A stretch of DNA of 64,000 bases from Auriscalpium vulgare (lineage: Eukaryota > Basidiomycota > Agaricomycetes > Russulales > Auriscalpiaceae). The stretch's first letter is position 1; the number at the start of each line of letters is the position of its first letter. The stretch lies in NCBI GenBank assembly GCA_019915015.1, contig JAHBBC010000003.1, forward strand, positions 992,001 to 1,056,000, in the 5' to 3' direction. The translations under genes were made by a program, and so were the position numbers. The notes beneath the pieces are model-generated. The model saw nothing but the letters and a program-made list of their open reading frames with translations. It searched no databases and had not been told where the DNA came from. Below, one piece after another: positions 1 to 10,592 of this stretch.

Positions 1-124
1 GCGCATTCGACGCCGTCACCGCTGCAACGAAGGACTCACTGTCTAGGAACTCATTTGTAGGCTATTGTATATATACCGCCTGCAAGTGGGCAAGGTAGCT
101 GCCGCGCGCAGCGGCGCTTTTCGA
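1..124. other. Unassigned sequence at window start
   Basis: I see no gene, repeat or element end in this stretch. It borders the inverted-end element that begins at 125. Confidence 0.3.
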
Positions 125-480
125 GTAATAACGTGCCTTCGGAAGATGCCAAAACGCGTACAGGACCGTTGCATAGACATTCCGTGTATCATTTTCGACT
201 TTCAGACATTTATGACATCTTCCTGAGATATCATCTCGCCCATGAGTCACTTAGGGATTACTTTGGCGTGCCAGAACCTACTTGGACTCGCTACACCGGC
301 AAGGAAGCCTCGACTCAGCTTTTGACTCGACTCGTTGATTGTTGACTTCCCTGATAGAGCTCTATGATACATAAGACTGCTTCATGGTGCTCAGATAATA
401 TTTTTGTCATTTGATTCATCGACATTGAGGCTCTGAGCATGCTCAATGTGTCCAGGCATCTTCCGAAGTCACGTTATTAC
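125..480. mobile_element. Small non-autonomous element with 26-bp inverted ends
   Basis: Positions 125-150 and 455-480 are inverted copies of each other over 26 bases with one mismatch; the outer part reads GTAATAACGTG. The 356-bp body has no convincing coding sequence. This size and structure fit a MITE. No clear target duplication is visible: a TA dinucleotide lies just inside each end, but the base context does not settle the boundary. The superfamily is not assigned. Confidence 0.55.
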
Positions 481-609
481 GTCCCGATTATGTGCGTCGG
501 AGCTGCTCAGAACTGCCTATGTTTTTAAACCCAGATGAACCGGTCTGTCTGACGACGCCCCTCCACCCTTTCAAGTCATCAGGCAGTGCTGCATCGCACC
601 ACTTGAAGG
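481..609. other. Unassigned spacer
   Basis: This lies between the small inverted-end element and the first stretch that matches the copia leader at about 10285. No gene seen. Confidence 0.3.
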
Positions 610-979
610 CTCGTTGCTCCGCAACCCCTACTCGGTCCCCCTCGCCGTCTCGCACACATTGTCTAGGCCCTGTCTACCACCTCCGTGCCAAGTTATACAC
701 ATCCGTTCGCCGCCGTTCGGCCTCAGCGACATCATCTTCATTCCTCTCCCACTGCTGCTCGCCTGATTGTCCTATCGTTCGGGTCGTTGCTCCACAACCG
801 CGGCTCGGATCACCTCGCCGGTTCACATACACATCCTACACCCCGTCTGCCGCCTCCGTGCAAATTCATAGCCCCGTCGTCATCGTCGTTCCCCCGCTAT
901 CGCCTCTCTCTTCATGAAGGACAGTCCTGACATCACCAAGCTCGGGGAGGACAACTACATCACCTGGAACTCCGAGATG
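610..979 (+). pseudogene. Copia leader and first codons of gag, truncated
   Basis: This matches the untranslated leader and gag start of the larger copia element at about 10285-10658 with few differences, including the same initiator context (ATG at 914 here, 10593 there). Homology stops abruptly at 979, after about 22 codons. What follows is a fragment of the same family in the opposite orientation. The piece is therefore a rearrangement or nested-insertion remnant, not a working gene. Confidence 0.8.
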
Positions 980-1114
980 TGTTAATATCAGTTGCTTCTG
1001 GCCAAGGAACGAGTACAATATCTCAAGGACCAGTCATACAACACCCGTGTTCTTCATTTGTTCAGCGTCAATGCAGCAAACTCGGAGGATGAGTGGGATG
1101 ATGACAGGGGCGCC
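980..1114. other. Diverged copia LTR-end-like fragment
   Basis: The first 22 bases (980-1001) resemble the start of the LTR at 1115 with two or three differences. After that the similarity becomes patchy. It may be a decayed second LTR end or a rearranged duplicate. No gene. Confidence 0.35.
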
Positions 1115-1361
1115 TGTTGAAATCAGTTGCTTCTGGCAGCTGCCCACAAGTCCTCAAGCAGCCTTAGGGGCTGCAGGGGGATGTAAACGACGGGTATTGA
1201 GGACATAAGACGAGGAGACATACCTGCAGGGGGATGTAAACGACTAAAGAGCAGTAAAGTCGTCCCCCTGCAGTATAAGGCAATATCCGGAGATTTCCGA
1301 GACCGTGGGAACTTAGCCTCTTGGCACTCGCAGGAGTGGGCACAGAGCACCCACTTCAACA
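1115..1361 (-). mobile_element. Copia 3' LTR (minus-strand copy)
   Basis: This 247-bp block begins TGTTGAA and ends TTCAACA, the short inverted TG...CA termini expected of an LTR. Its reverse complement aligns with the LTR at 9751-9985, sharing the stretch rich in CCCCTGCAG motifs. It lies directly downstream (minus sense) of the RNase H region at 1427-2254, so it is the 3' LTR of this fragment. The minus-strand copy keeps a slightly longer 5' edge than the one at 9751. Confidence 0.85.
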
Positions 1362-1426
1362 CTCCCCTTTGATCCAGCCCATCTCCACATCTCTACAGCT
1401 CTAACCCCATCATCCTCCGAGTCACC

Positions 1427-2657
1427 TCAAACCTTGTCACGAGACAGAGGCTTGGTCAACGCGTCCGCAGGCATCTCCGCAGTTGGAATGAACTTTGGAG
1501 TGAGCAGCCCCTTCTGCACATTGTCCCGAAGCCAGAAGAAGCGCAGGTCCATATGCTTCATGCGACCATGATGCTCCGGGTTCTTGGACACACTGATAGC
1601 CGACTGATTATTCATGTGGATCACAGAAGGCTTATCCAGCTTGTACCCAAACTCCGAGAGCAGGTTGCGCATCCAGAGCACCTCCTTGCCCGCGTCAAAC
1701 GCAGCAATGTACTCTGCCTCGGTTGTAGAGCTTGCAACAAGGGATTGAAGCTTAGAGCTCCAGGAAACCACTCCTGTCCCAATGCGCAGCATATAACCAG
1801 AGGTGGACCGCCCGCCATCGGGCTCGCCAGCGTGGTCCGCATCAGAGAACGTCTCAAAGAGCTCGTCCGAGTCTGAAGGGCCGTACACCAACTTCATGTC
1901 CTTGGTCCTCTGCAGATAGCGGAACAGGTGCTGAACCGCCTTCCAGTGCAGAGGACCCGGGTTCAAGACGAACCAACAGAGCACAGAAGCAGCAAAGGCA
2001 ATGTCCGGGCGAGTAGCCTGAGCAAGGAAGAGGATAGAGCCAACAGCGCTCCCATAGGGCACGCGCTGCATGTAGGCACGCTCCTCCTCGCCTGTGGGCC
2101 CCATGTCTGCCGTGAGGCGAAGACCGGGCACCATAGGCGTCGTCACCGGCTTGCAGTCGCTGTGGTTGTAGCGCTCGAGCAGGTCAACAACGTACTGGCG
2201 CTGGGAGAGCATGATGCATCGCTTGGGACAATCCCGAGTGATATGGATGCCCAAGCAGGAAGTTGGTCTCCCCCAGATCGCGCAGCTTGAAGTGAAGACG
2301 CAGCTCGTCGACTAGCTGGTCGAGGATAGAGGCGTTGTTCAAGGCGAGTGTGCCGTCATCGACAAAGACAGGCAGGATGATGCGGATCTCCCCATGGGAG
2401 AACAGTAGATGCTCGCATCCGAGTAGATGCAGACAAAGCCCATCTTGTCGCATAGGATGCCTGCCAGCTTGATCTTCCACGCACGAGCCGCCTGCTTCAG
2501 GCCATAAATGGACTTGTTCAGGAGACAGACTGTGCCGGGTGGACCGCGCTTGAAGCCCTCAGGCTGCTTCATGTAGACGACTTCATCCAATTCACCGTTC
2601 AGGAATGTGTGGGAGATGTCGATGGAGCACAGATGGAGGTCCTCGATCGCAGCAAGA
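1427..2657 (-). pseudogene. Copia pol fragment: reverse transcriptase C-terminus and RNase H
   Basis: On the minus strand the fragment starts inside the reverse transcriptase at about 2657 and runs to a stop at 1427. Recognisable parts are the conserved block SIYGLKQAARAWK, the catalytic core VFVDDG (copia form of YxDD), and RNase H with SDADHAG, SSTTEAEY and HMDLRFFWLRD. At least two frame changes break it, near 2400 and near 2250. The break near 2250, just after NFLLG, also occurs in the second copy at about 14085. The 5' two thirds are missing: homology to the full copy ends at 2657, where a gypsy element begins. Confidence 0.9.
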
Positions 2658-2659
2658 TT

Positions 2660-5600
2660 GCATGCGTAGGCAGTCGCACATAAGTCAACTTTGGTGCGAA
2701 AATCAGTGTGGAACTGGGCCCCATATCAGAACGAACATATGCGGACGTGGTCAATATTGACCGTTACGACATGATAATAGGGACGCCATTCCTGTGGACG
2801 CATGGGATGTCCCTAGATTTTGCGACCGACTCAATACGCATAGGGGAGCGATCAATCGCCACATTGACCGTGGAAGAAGAGAACGCCCGTGTTGCAAAGA
2901 CGTCCTCAGCGAGGAGACGAGAGGCACCTGGCCTGTGCGCGTGCGAATTGACTCGCCAGCCCGCCGGCACTACCCTTGGTAACAACTGCGGAGCCTAGGC
3001 GCGGGCGTGAACGACCACAGAAAGTGACGATAGAAGAAATAGAAGACGGATACATACTCACCATGAAGGATGCAGCCAGTGCTAGACATGACGGTCCGTT
3101 GTTGGAGTGCGTCGAGGAAGGCGACTCACTAAGAGTACATCCGCCCACTGAACGTACTGAGACCGTCAATTCAGCGCCGCTTAACGACCCGGCAATGACG
3201 GAGATCCCCCCTAAAGAATGACAACGGTTGAGAGAGAAATGGATGAACGAATTCACAGACGTACTATCGGGAGTCCCGCCTGTATTACCCCCAATGAGAG
3301 AAGTTAATCACCAGATACTGGTGATCGACAAAGAAAAGATATACCATTATCGATTACCTCGCTGCCCCAACGCAATGAAACCACAATTGATGGAGAAAAT
3401 ACAGCTGTACACCAAGGCGGGTTGGTGGGAATCCGCGACGTCCACGCAGGCAGCACCTATGCTGTGTATACCCAAGAAATCAGGGAAATTGTGTACACTG
3501 GTGGATTGTAGGGAACGGAACGATAATACGGTCCGGGACGTAAATACGCATGGACATTGCGCGTGCAAGATTTCGATCTAAAATTGATATGTCGAACGCC
3601 TACGAGCAGATCTGCATCGTCCCGGAGGATGTCAAACATACTGCGTTTGCGACCGTATACGGCACGTACCTGAGCTGGGTGATGCAGCAGGGAGATTGCA
3701 ACACGCCGGTGACATCTCAGAGACTCATGACGGCAATATTCAGGGATTTCCTGGAGACTTTTGTGCATGTATATTTGGACGACATATTCATATTCAGCAA
3801 CTCGCCCGAAGAGCACGAGAGGCACTTACGTTGCGTATTCGAACGACTCCGAGAGGCGCAAATGTTCCTGGAGAGGGAAAAATGCGACTTATACTTAGAG
3901 AAAATGGACTGTCTAGGACATGTTATTGACGATGCGGGACTACATGCCGACGCCAACAAGATGGCCCGAGTACGCGAGTGGAGAACACCACGCAACTATC
4001 ACGACGTGCAGAAATTCTTGGGGCTAGTCCAGTACCTTGCACACTTTATGCCGGACGTCTCCGCATATACGAGACCGTTAGCGGCGATATCTAAGAACGG
4101 GAATCAAATTATATAGAGACCCCTGCATGAAAGATGCTTCGGGATGATAAAAGCACTTGCGTACAAGACACCGGTGTTAAAGCCCATTGATGCGTGAAAC
4201 CCCGAGCCCGTCTGGGTGATAAGTGATGCCTCCGCGTCTGGTGTGGGCGCCATGTATGGCCAAGGGCCTACCTGGCAAACCTGTCGACCGGCAGGATTTA
4301 TGTCAAAGAAATTCACCACTGCTCAACACAATTACCGCGTGTTTGAAATGGAGACGATAGCTATTCTAGAGGCCCTGTTGAAATGGGAGGACAAGTTGCT
4401 GGGGAATCAAATAAGGATCGTGACCGACCACAAGGCTCTTGAATTCTTCAAGACGCAGCGTAGACTGTCAAGTCGCCAGGCTCGATGGATGGAATTCATG
4501 AGTCTCTTCGACTTCCAGATATCGTACGTCAAGGGCGAGCTCAATAAAGTAGCAGATGCACTGTCCAGATACTATGAGAGCGACACATGGGAGGACGTGC
4601 ACCCACAGACCGAATTTGTCAATGTCGACTCGAGACTCGACCCCGAAGGGGAGGACTTACCCTGGACAAGGCTCGTCGAAATCCATGCGATGCGCACAGA
4701 GGCCGATCGTCGCGTACGATTGAATACGCCCAAGGCGCGCCCAATGATGGAGCATGTCGAAGAACGACGGGAGGAGTCCCAAGCGTTGGCGGACGGGATT
4801 GCCCAGACCGACGTGGAGCGCAACCACGATAAGAACGACGACCCGCGAGTGGTTGATGCGATGCAGAGCGGCCCGCCGCTAGATCTACACCCCGGAATCG
4901 TCACAAGGAAGCGCCGACTCACTGAATGAGTACTCGACCAGGCGCATGTCGTCTTTGGGCATCTGGGCGCACAGAAAATGTCGGTCTGGTGGCCACGTCT
5001 GGGACAGAACACGGAGAAGTTCTGTAAATCATGTGGGATGTGTTAGACAACGAAGCCACGCACCCAGCTCGTGCAAGGATTATTGCACAGTCTGCCGATA
5101 CCGACACGCCCATGGGGATCAATTGGGATGGACTTTGTGGGTCCATTCCCTACGTGCGGAGGATTCGACTATATGTGGGACATCATTTGCAGACTCACCT
5201 CGATGGTGCATCTGTCGCCCATAAAAACCACGACTACCGCGAGTGAGCTTGCGTGGATTTACATCCGTGGCGTTGTCCGTCTTCACGGCCTCACGGAGTC
5301 CATTGTGTCCAACGGAGACCCCAAATTCGCGTCCCGATTCTGGAGGGAGACTCACCAGCTGTTGGGGACAAAGCTGCTCATGTCGACGAGCTTTCACCCG
5401 CAAACTGATGGTGCCTCCGAGCGTGCAATCAGGAACGTTGGCCAGATACTGCGTGCGATGGTCAAACCTGATCAGTCCGACTGGGTGCAACAAGTACCAC
5501 TGACCGAATTTGCGATTAATTCGAGCGTAAGCCGGTCGACCGGCTTTGTGCCCTTTGAGCTCAATTATGGAGCAATGCCCACACTACTTAATGGGATCGC

Positions 5601-6234
5601 AGCTACGAACGACGCAATGCCTGGTGTCAATCAGTTTGCATCGAACGCACAGATGAGCTTAGAATTAGCACGATCATAGAGAGCCGAGTATACCAAATGT
5701 ACCAGGTGAACCGCAGACGGCGCAAAGAACCAGAGATTGTCCCGGGCGATAAAGTGTACGTATCGACCGAGTATTTGTCGCTCCCCAAGGGTCGTGCGCA
5801 CAAGCTACTGCCAAAATTCGTCGGGCCATTTGAAGTAACGGAGGCGCACCATGCATCCTTGACATACACTGTGGCGTTACCGGCTCAGCTGCGCACTAGA
5901 AGAATACACGACATGTTTCACATCAGTCGCCTGCAACCGCATGAGCCAAACGACGACCTACTATTCCCGCAACTGAGAGACGAACGTAGACTACGACTTT
6001 GGAGCCCCAGACGACGCCGAGTGGCTGGTGGATGAAATCATTGGCCACCGGTGGTCTGGGAAATCGCTGGCCTTTGAGGTCCGTTGGAACTTAGGAGACA
6101 TGACGTGGGAGCCGTACAGCTTGTGCAAGGGCTTAGAGGCACTGGATCGTTACTTAGAACTGACAGGGGTGTCCAACTGGAAACTCCTGCCGCGCAAGAA
6201 GGCGGAGCACCGAGTTGTCGGCGCCTCCACGTGA
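2660..6234 (+). pseudogene. Chromovirus (Ty3/gypsy) pol remnant
   Basis: Domains appear in the canonical gypsy order. The protease C-terminus has YDMIIGTPFL near 2780. Reverse transcriptase runs about 3300-4110, with the catalytic core YLDDIFIFS at about 3772. RNase H runs about 4216-4560 (VTDHKAL, VADALSRY). The integrase core runs about 5080-5680, with FHPQTDGASER near 5392, and a chromodomain ends the protein at about 6010-6150 (FEVRWNLGDMTWEPY). Several stops and frame changes, for example near 3580, 4116, 4930, 5680 and 6030, make it inactive. The gag and protease N-terminus are missing on the left, where a copia fragment abuts. A second ORF follows at 6382. Confidence 0.9.
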
Positions 6235-7025
6235 GGAGGCATTGTCCGAAGAACTGTACAGTAGGAGCGCGGGGTTCAAACTCTAAGCGAGGGATACCCA
6301 GTGGCCGTAGCGCGGTGCTTCGACTTCCAAAAACAAACTCGCACACCCAGCGTCAATCGACTGTGACATAACACGTACGACATGCCTGACACAATCATGC
6401 ATGATAGCCGCCGGGGTAACTCCCGCAGTCGCGACCGCATGACACGTTCAGTCTCGCCGTCGAGGCACGACAATGACGACCAGGGAGGCTCTCGCCGCAT
6501 CCCCATCACTCCCGAGCCAAGCTCTCTGGAAGTTCCGAGAGTTTATGAGCGTCATCATACATGAGGAAGAACGCGACCTGTTCTGCATCGACTGCAACGC
6601 CTACACCCGACACCTCGCGTACGCCGTGTTCCAAGGCGACAAGTCACTTAAGGCGGCCATCAAGGAACTAGGCGAGCATTTTGCCCGCGAGTACGAGCAG
6701 GGCGCACTACCCGTCACCGCGCATGGCGCGTTGCTAGGCAAGCTCGCCACTCTCGAAGAAAAAATGAAGTCACATAACATTGAATACAAGAGGCCTGCGA
6801 CGCTCTCACGGAGATGCGTGCGCGCGCCGACGCATTCGAGTATAGGAACAATGAGTTGCGAGCGGAGAACGCACGTCTCACCACGCTGCTGAACGACAGC
6901 GACCTCCACCGTGACGCCCGCCGCAAAACGGTCGGAGATTACCACGTCCTCGAAGAGCTGGAGCAATGAGCCCGAGACGGACAACGCCATGCGCGGCCTC
7001 TGGGCCAGCCAGTGGGCGCCAGCTA

Positions 7026-9657
7026 CAGTCATATACTGCGTCGTGGGTCACCACGCTGAAATGGGTCACCCCGACAATGGGGGACAAATGCTTCCAGATT
7101 TGGAGTACTTTACGTAGAAATATATTTCCCACACGTTGTAAGTTGTAGTCGGCCTTGAACCTGGAGATTTTTGCCACGCAATACACTATCTCCTACCCCA
7201 TACTCATTCTACCATCTATGCCTGGTCGAGCTCAGTCCAAGCTGCTTCAAAAAACACTCCGGAATGAGTGGAGAACTCAGAAACTCAACTCGGCACGCGC
7301 GGAATATCACCCAGAAGCTTCCATCGGAAAACCTCGCGGCCTTCGCTTCTTCACTGAGAAGTACGAAATTGCGTACGAGACACTCAGAAGACATTGCCAT
7401 GGAAAGCCCTCGCTGAAGAAGAAGAGTATTCAAATGCAGAAGCTGTCCCCTGCCCAGGAGGAGCAGCTGGTGCGCTGGATTGAAGGACTATCGGACCGCG
7501 CACGACCCCCAACCAACCAGAAAATCATTGAGATGGCAAACCAGCTACTCTCCGAGAGCAATATGCTGCACCCCTTGCATCGCAACGGGATCTTCCGTTT
7601 CAAGGCACGTTGGTCCCATCATCTGCAAACATCGTGGGGTTCTAGCTTTGACTCGCAACGCGCCGACGCACTTACCGTGACCGCAAAGCGCAACTACTTC
7701 GAGACCGTTGCCAGTGTATATGAAGAGCATGATATTCGAGATGGAAACCGGTATGCTGCGGATGAATCCGGCTTTTGGGAAGGCATTGCGGGTGTCGAGC
7801 GGGTTGTTGGGCGCAAAGGCGTCAAACGTCAGCATGTACGGCAAGAGGCCGATCGAGAGCTCACAACCGTGATGGCCACGATATGTGCTGATGGAACTTT
7901 CCTAGCGCCTTTTGTCATTTTCAAAGGCGAGCAATTACAGACATCCTGGGGCGCAAACAATCCCGGACAAGCAGTGTGAGCTTTCTTCTCTCCGGAATTT
8001 ACATGTCACGCTCACACTGGCATATCCCGACAGGATTGCACGCTCGCCGAATGGTTGGATGACCTCGGAAATCAGCCTAGAGTGGCTTCAGTGGTTTGAT
8101 GATCAAACACGTGAGCGCGCGGCGGGAGAAGCACGCATCCTTCACATCGACAGCCACAAGACTCACACAGCTCTTGAATTTGATGAGTACGCTGCAGCAA
8201 ATGGAATCATCCTGATTGGGTACCCACCGAAGGCGACAAATCTCCTTCAGGGACTCGATGTCGTTCATTTCGCACGAGTCAAGATCCTCTGGCCGCAGGA
8301 GGTCAAGGCATTTGCGGACGAAAACGGGGTCCGAGTTGGGAAGGACAACTTCTTGTTGGTGCTGGATCGTGTTTGGAATCAGGTCTTCACGATTGCGAAC
8401 AACAAGCAGGCCTTTGAAGCGACGGGTCTGTCGCGACCTGTCAACCCGGCTCGTATTCCTGAGCGTGCGCTACGGACAGCCGAAGATAGCTCGACGCAGA
8501 GCTCCTTTCCCCTTCCCCAGTCTACACCTGTTCGTCGAGCAATTGATGTTCTCAAATTTGCCGAGGAGATGAACCGCACACCTTCATTGCCATCGACACC
8601 CACGCGCCCGCGCTATCGAGAGCCATCCATTTCCCCAGCCTCTCGACATATCCACCCGAGCCTCCTCTCCCCAAGCAAGCGAGCCCGAGCCATTGCATTC
8701 CACCTGACGCAGTCAACTCAGCTGGCTGTGCCGAATCGAAACAACATGGAGACCGCACCCATTTTGGCGCCGGTACTCGGTCCCAAATCAGCTCTTCCCG
8801 GGATTCTGCGTGACCTGCAGGATGTAGACGTGGACGACATCAGTGACATGGACCCGGAAGAACTGGCTGACGAAGTGCGCACCTTGCGCGCGGCTATTCC
8901 TGTTGCCAACGAGACCATTGCCGCACAGAACACCAAATGATTGTCCAGAATGCCCATTGCATAGGGCTTCAGACACGGCTTCACAACAAGAAGAAGAAAA
9001 CTCAAGGGACTCACGTTGCAAAGTATCTGAAGGATGGTGGTCGCCGGGTGTACACTGATGAAGCCTTCCGAGCCGCCGCACGGGCTGACCTTGATGATGC
9101 TGAACAGAAGGCTATTGACCAGGTGAAGAGGGCTGTGATTGCAGCAGCGAAGGGGGCACGATCCGAGTGGAGAGAGGAGCAGCTCGAGAAGCGGAGGGTG
9201 AGGAATGCAAGGAAGCAGGCCGAATGGGAAGCCTCATGTCGGGATCATGATGCTGATGGTACGAAGAAACCACTGAAGCCACCTCGTGCTCGCAAGGAGA
9301 AGACTCCGGAGAGGTTCACCAAGCAGATCGAGGAGGCAGAGGGGCTGGATGACGGTGCAGTTCAGCAGCTGCGTGCAGCAATTGATGGTGTTGATAAGGC
9401 CGATCGAGGTCATGTGCTGCTCGAGGCTATGGGTAATCTTGATGTTGAGCGCATTCTCAGTGACGAGGATCTCTAGACTTCATCTTTGCTACGAGATCAT
9501 AATGTATACTGTATATATGATGTACATCGAAGCTTGGGATGTGAGGCAGGCTCGAGAGTCGACGGGCGAGACAGCGGAAGACTTTTCACTGGTAAGCACT
9601 ACCAAATTAGGTAGTGACCCATTTCAGCGTGGTGACCCACGACGCAGTATATGACTG
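7026..9657 (+). mobile_element. Pogo/Fot1-like DNA transposon
   Basis: A 2,632-bp element bounded by 44-bp inverted ends (7026-7069 and 9614-9657) that start CAGTCATATACTGCG and match almost perfectly. A TA dinucleotide flanks each end (7024-7025, 9658-9659), the target duplication expected of the Tc1/mariner/pogo superfamily. It encodes one DDE transposase, now broken. The high identity of the ends suggests moderate age despite two frameshifts in the gene. Confidence 0.9.
7218..9476 (+). pseudogene. Pogo-type DDE transposase with two frameshifts
   Basis: The start chosen is the ATG at 7218 (MPGRAQSKLL); the frame is open further upstream but only through a non-ATG start. The N-terminal ~120 residues form a CENP-B/Tc5-type helix-turn-helix region (KLSPAQEEQLVRWIEGL). 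The DDE nuclease follows with three acidic positions in the contexts AADESGFWEG, HIDSHKTH and GLDVVHFARVK. A lysine/glutamate-rich C-terminal tail typical of fungal pogo proteins ends at 9476. The frame shifts once between 7912 and 7980 and again close to 8937, so the protein cannot be made whole. Family membership is secure; activity is not expected. Confidence 0.9.
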
Positions 9658-9750
9658 TAGCAGCACCGCGACGACGGCGTCTGACCCTGTATTCGAAGAT
9701 GTACCGCCGCGTGTCCGCCTGGGGCCTCAGGCCTTAATCAATGCTGCCTC

Positions 9751-9985
9751 TGTTCAGAGCACCCACTCCTGCGAGTGCCAGAGGCTAAGTTCCCACGGTC
9801 TCGGAAATCTCCGGATATTGCCTTATACTGCAGGGGGGTGACTTTACTGCTCTTCAGTCGTTTACACCCCCTGCAGGTATGTCTCCTCGTCTTATGTCCT
9901 CAATACCAGTTGTTTACATCCCCCTGCAGCCCCTAGAGCTGCTTGAGGACTTGTGGGCAGCTGCCAGAAGCAACTGATCTCAACA
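9751..9985 (+). mobile_element. Copia 5' LTR
   Basis: It starts TGTT and ends CAACA, and aligns with the minus-strand LTR at 1115-1361, though with a shortened left edge. A primer-binding-site-like sequence follows immediately. No matching 3' LTR of this copy is present in the window because the element is truncated near 14381. Confidence 0.85.
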
Positions 9986-10000
9986 GGTTATGGGCCCTGA
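9986..10000 (+). promoter_or_regulatory. Primer-binding site resembling the initiator-tRNA anticodon arm
   Basis: Directly after the LTR comes GGTTATGGGCCC. This is complementary, with about one difference, to the anticodon-arm sequence of eukaryotic initiator methionine tRNA rather than to a tRNA 3' end. Copia-type elements are known to use an internal half-tRNA primer, so this placement fits. The pairing was judged by eye against the general tRNA sequence, not the host's own. Confidence 0.6.
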
Positions 10001-10592
10001 GCTCTACTCTGACCCACAATCTTCGACTCATACCTCGCCTCCCTCGCATTCGATCCACACGCAAATTGGCGCGGTCACAGACACTCCTGCCCTCGTCCCA
10101 CTCCCCAATTACCGTGCGAATCCATCAAGAACTGCGTTCCCAACGGCTCACACGAGTATTTTCGCCCCTTTATCAACATTAACGCACCCCGGGCGCGTTT
10201 CGCAACCGTTCCGTGCTCAAATTCGTACACGGGTCGGTCCCCAGGCCATCTACCCGCACGCGAAGTTTGGTGGAGATTCGGTCCTTCGCTCGTTGCTCCA
10301 CAACCCCTACTCGGACCCCCTCGCCGTCTCGCACACATCGTCTAGGCCCTGCCTACCACCTCCGTGCCAAGTTATACGCATCCGTTCGCCGCCGTTCGGC
10401 CTCAGCGACATCATCTTCATTCCTCTCCCACTGCTGCTCGCCTGATCGTCCTATCGTTCGGGTCGTTGCTCCACAACCGCGGCTCGGATCACCTCACCGC
10501 TTCACATACACATCCTACACCCCGTCCGCCGCCTCCGTGCTAATTCATAGCCCCGTCGTCATCGTCGTTCCCCCGCTATTGCCTCTCTCATC

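Larger units (their letters stand above)
6382..9750 (+). pseudogene. Third ORF downstream of chromovirus pol, split by pogo insertion
   Basis: On the same strand as the decayed pol, a separate coding stretch starts near 6382-6473. It has a C-x2-C pair (FCIDCNAYTR at about 6580) followed, after a frame change near 6785, by a charged coiled-coil-like stretch (about 6790-6965). The pogo element 7026-9657 interrupts it. After removal of pogo and one TA, the reading continues at 9658-9750 without a stop (TATTASDPVFEDVPPR) until the copia LTR at 9751 cuts it off. The chromovirus at 56638-54639 has a similarly placed ORF with the same order of Cys pair and coiled coil. Function unknown; I infer an accessory protein of this lineage. 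Confidence 0.6.
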
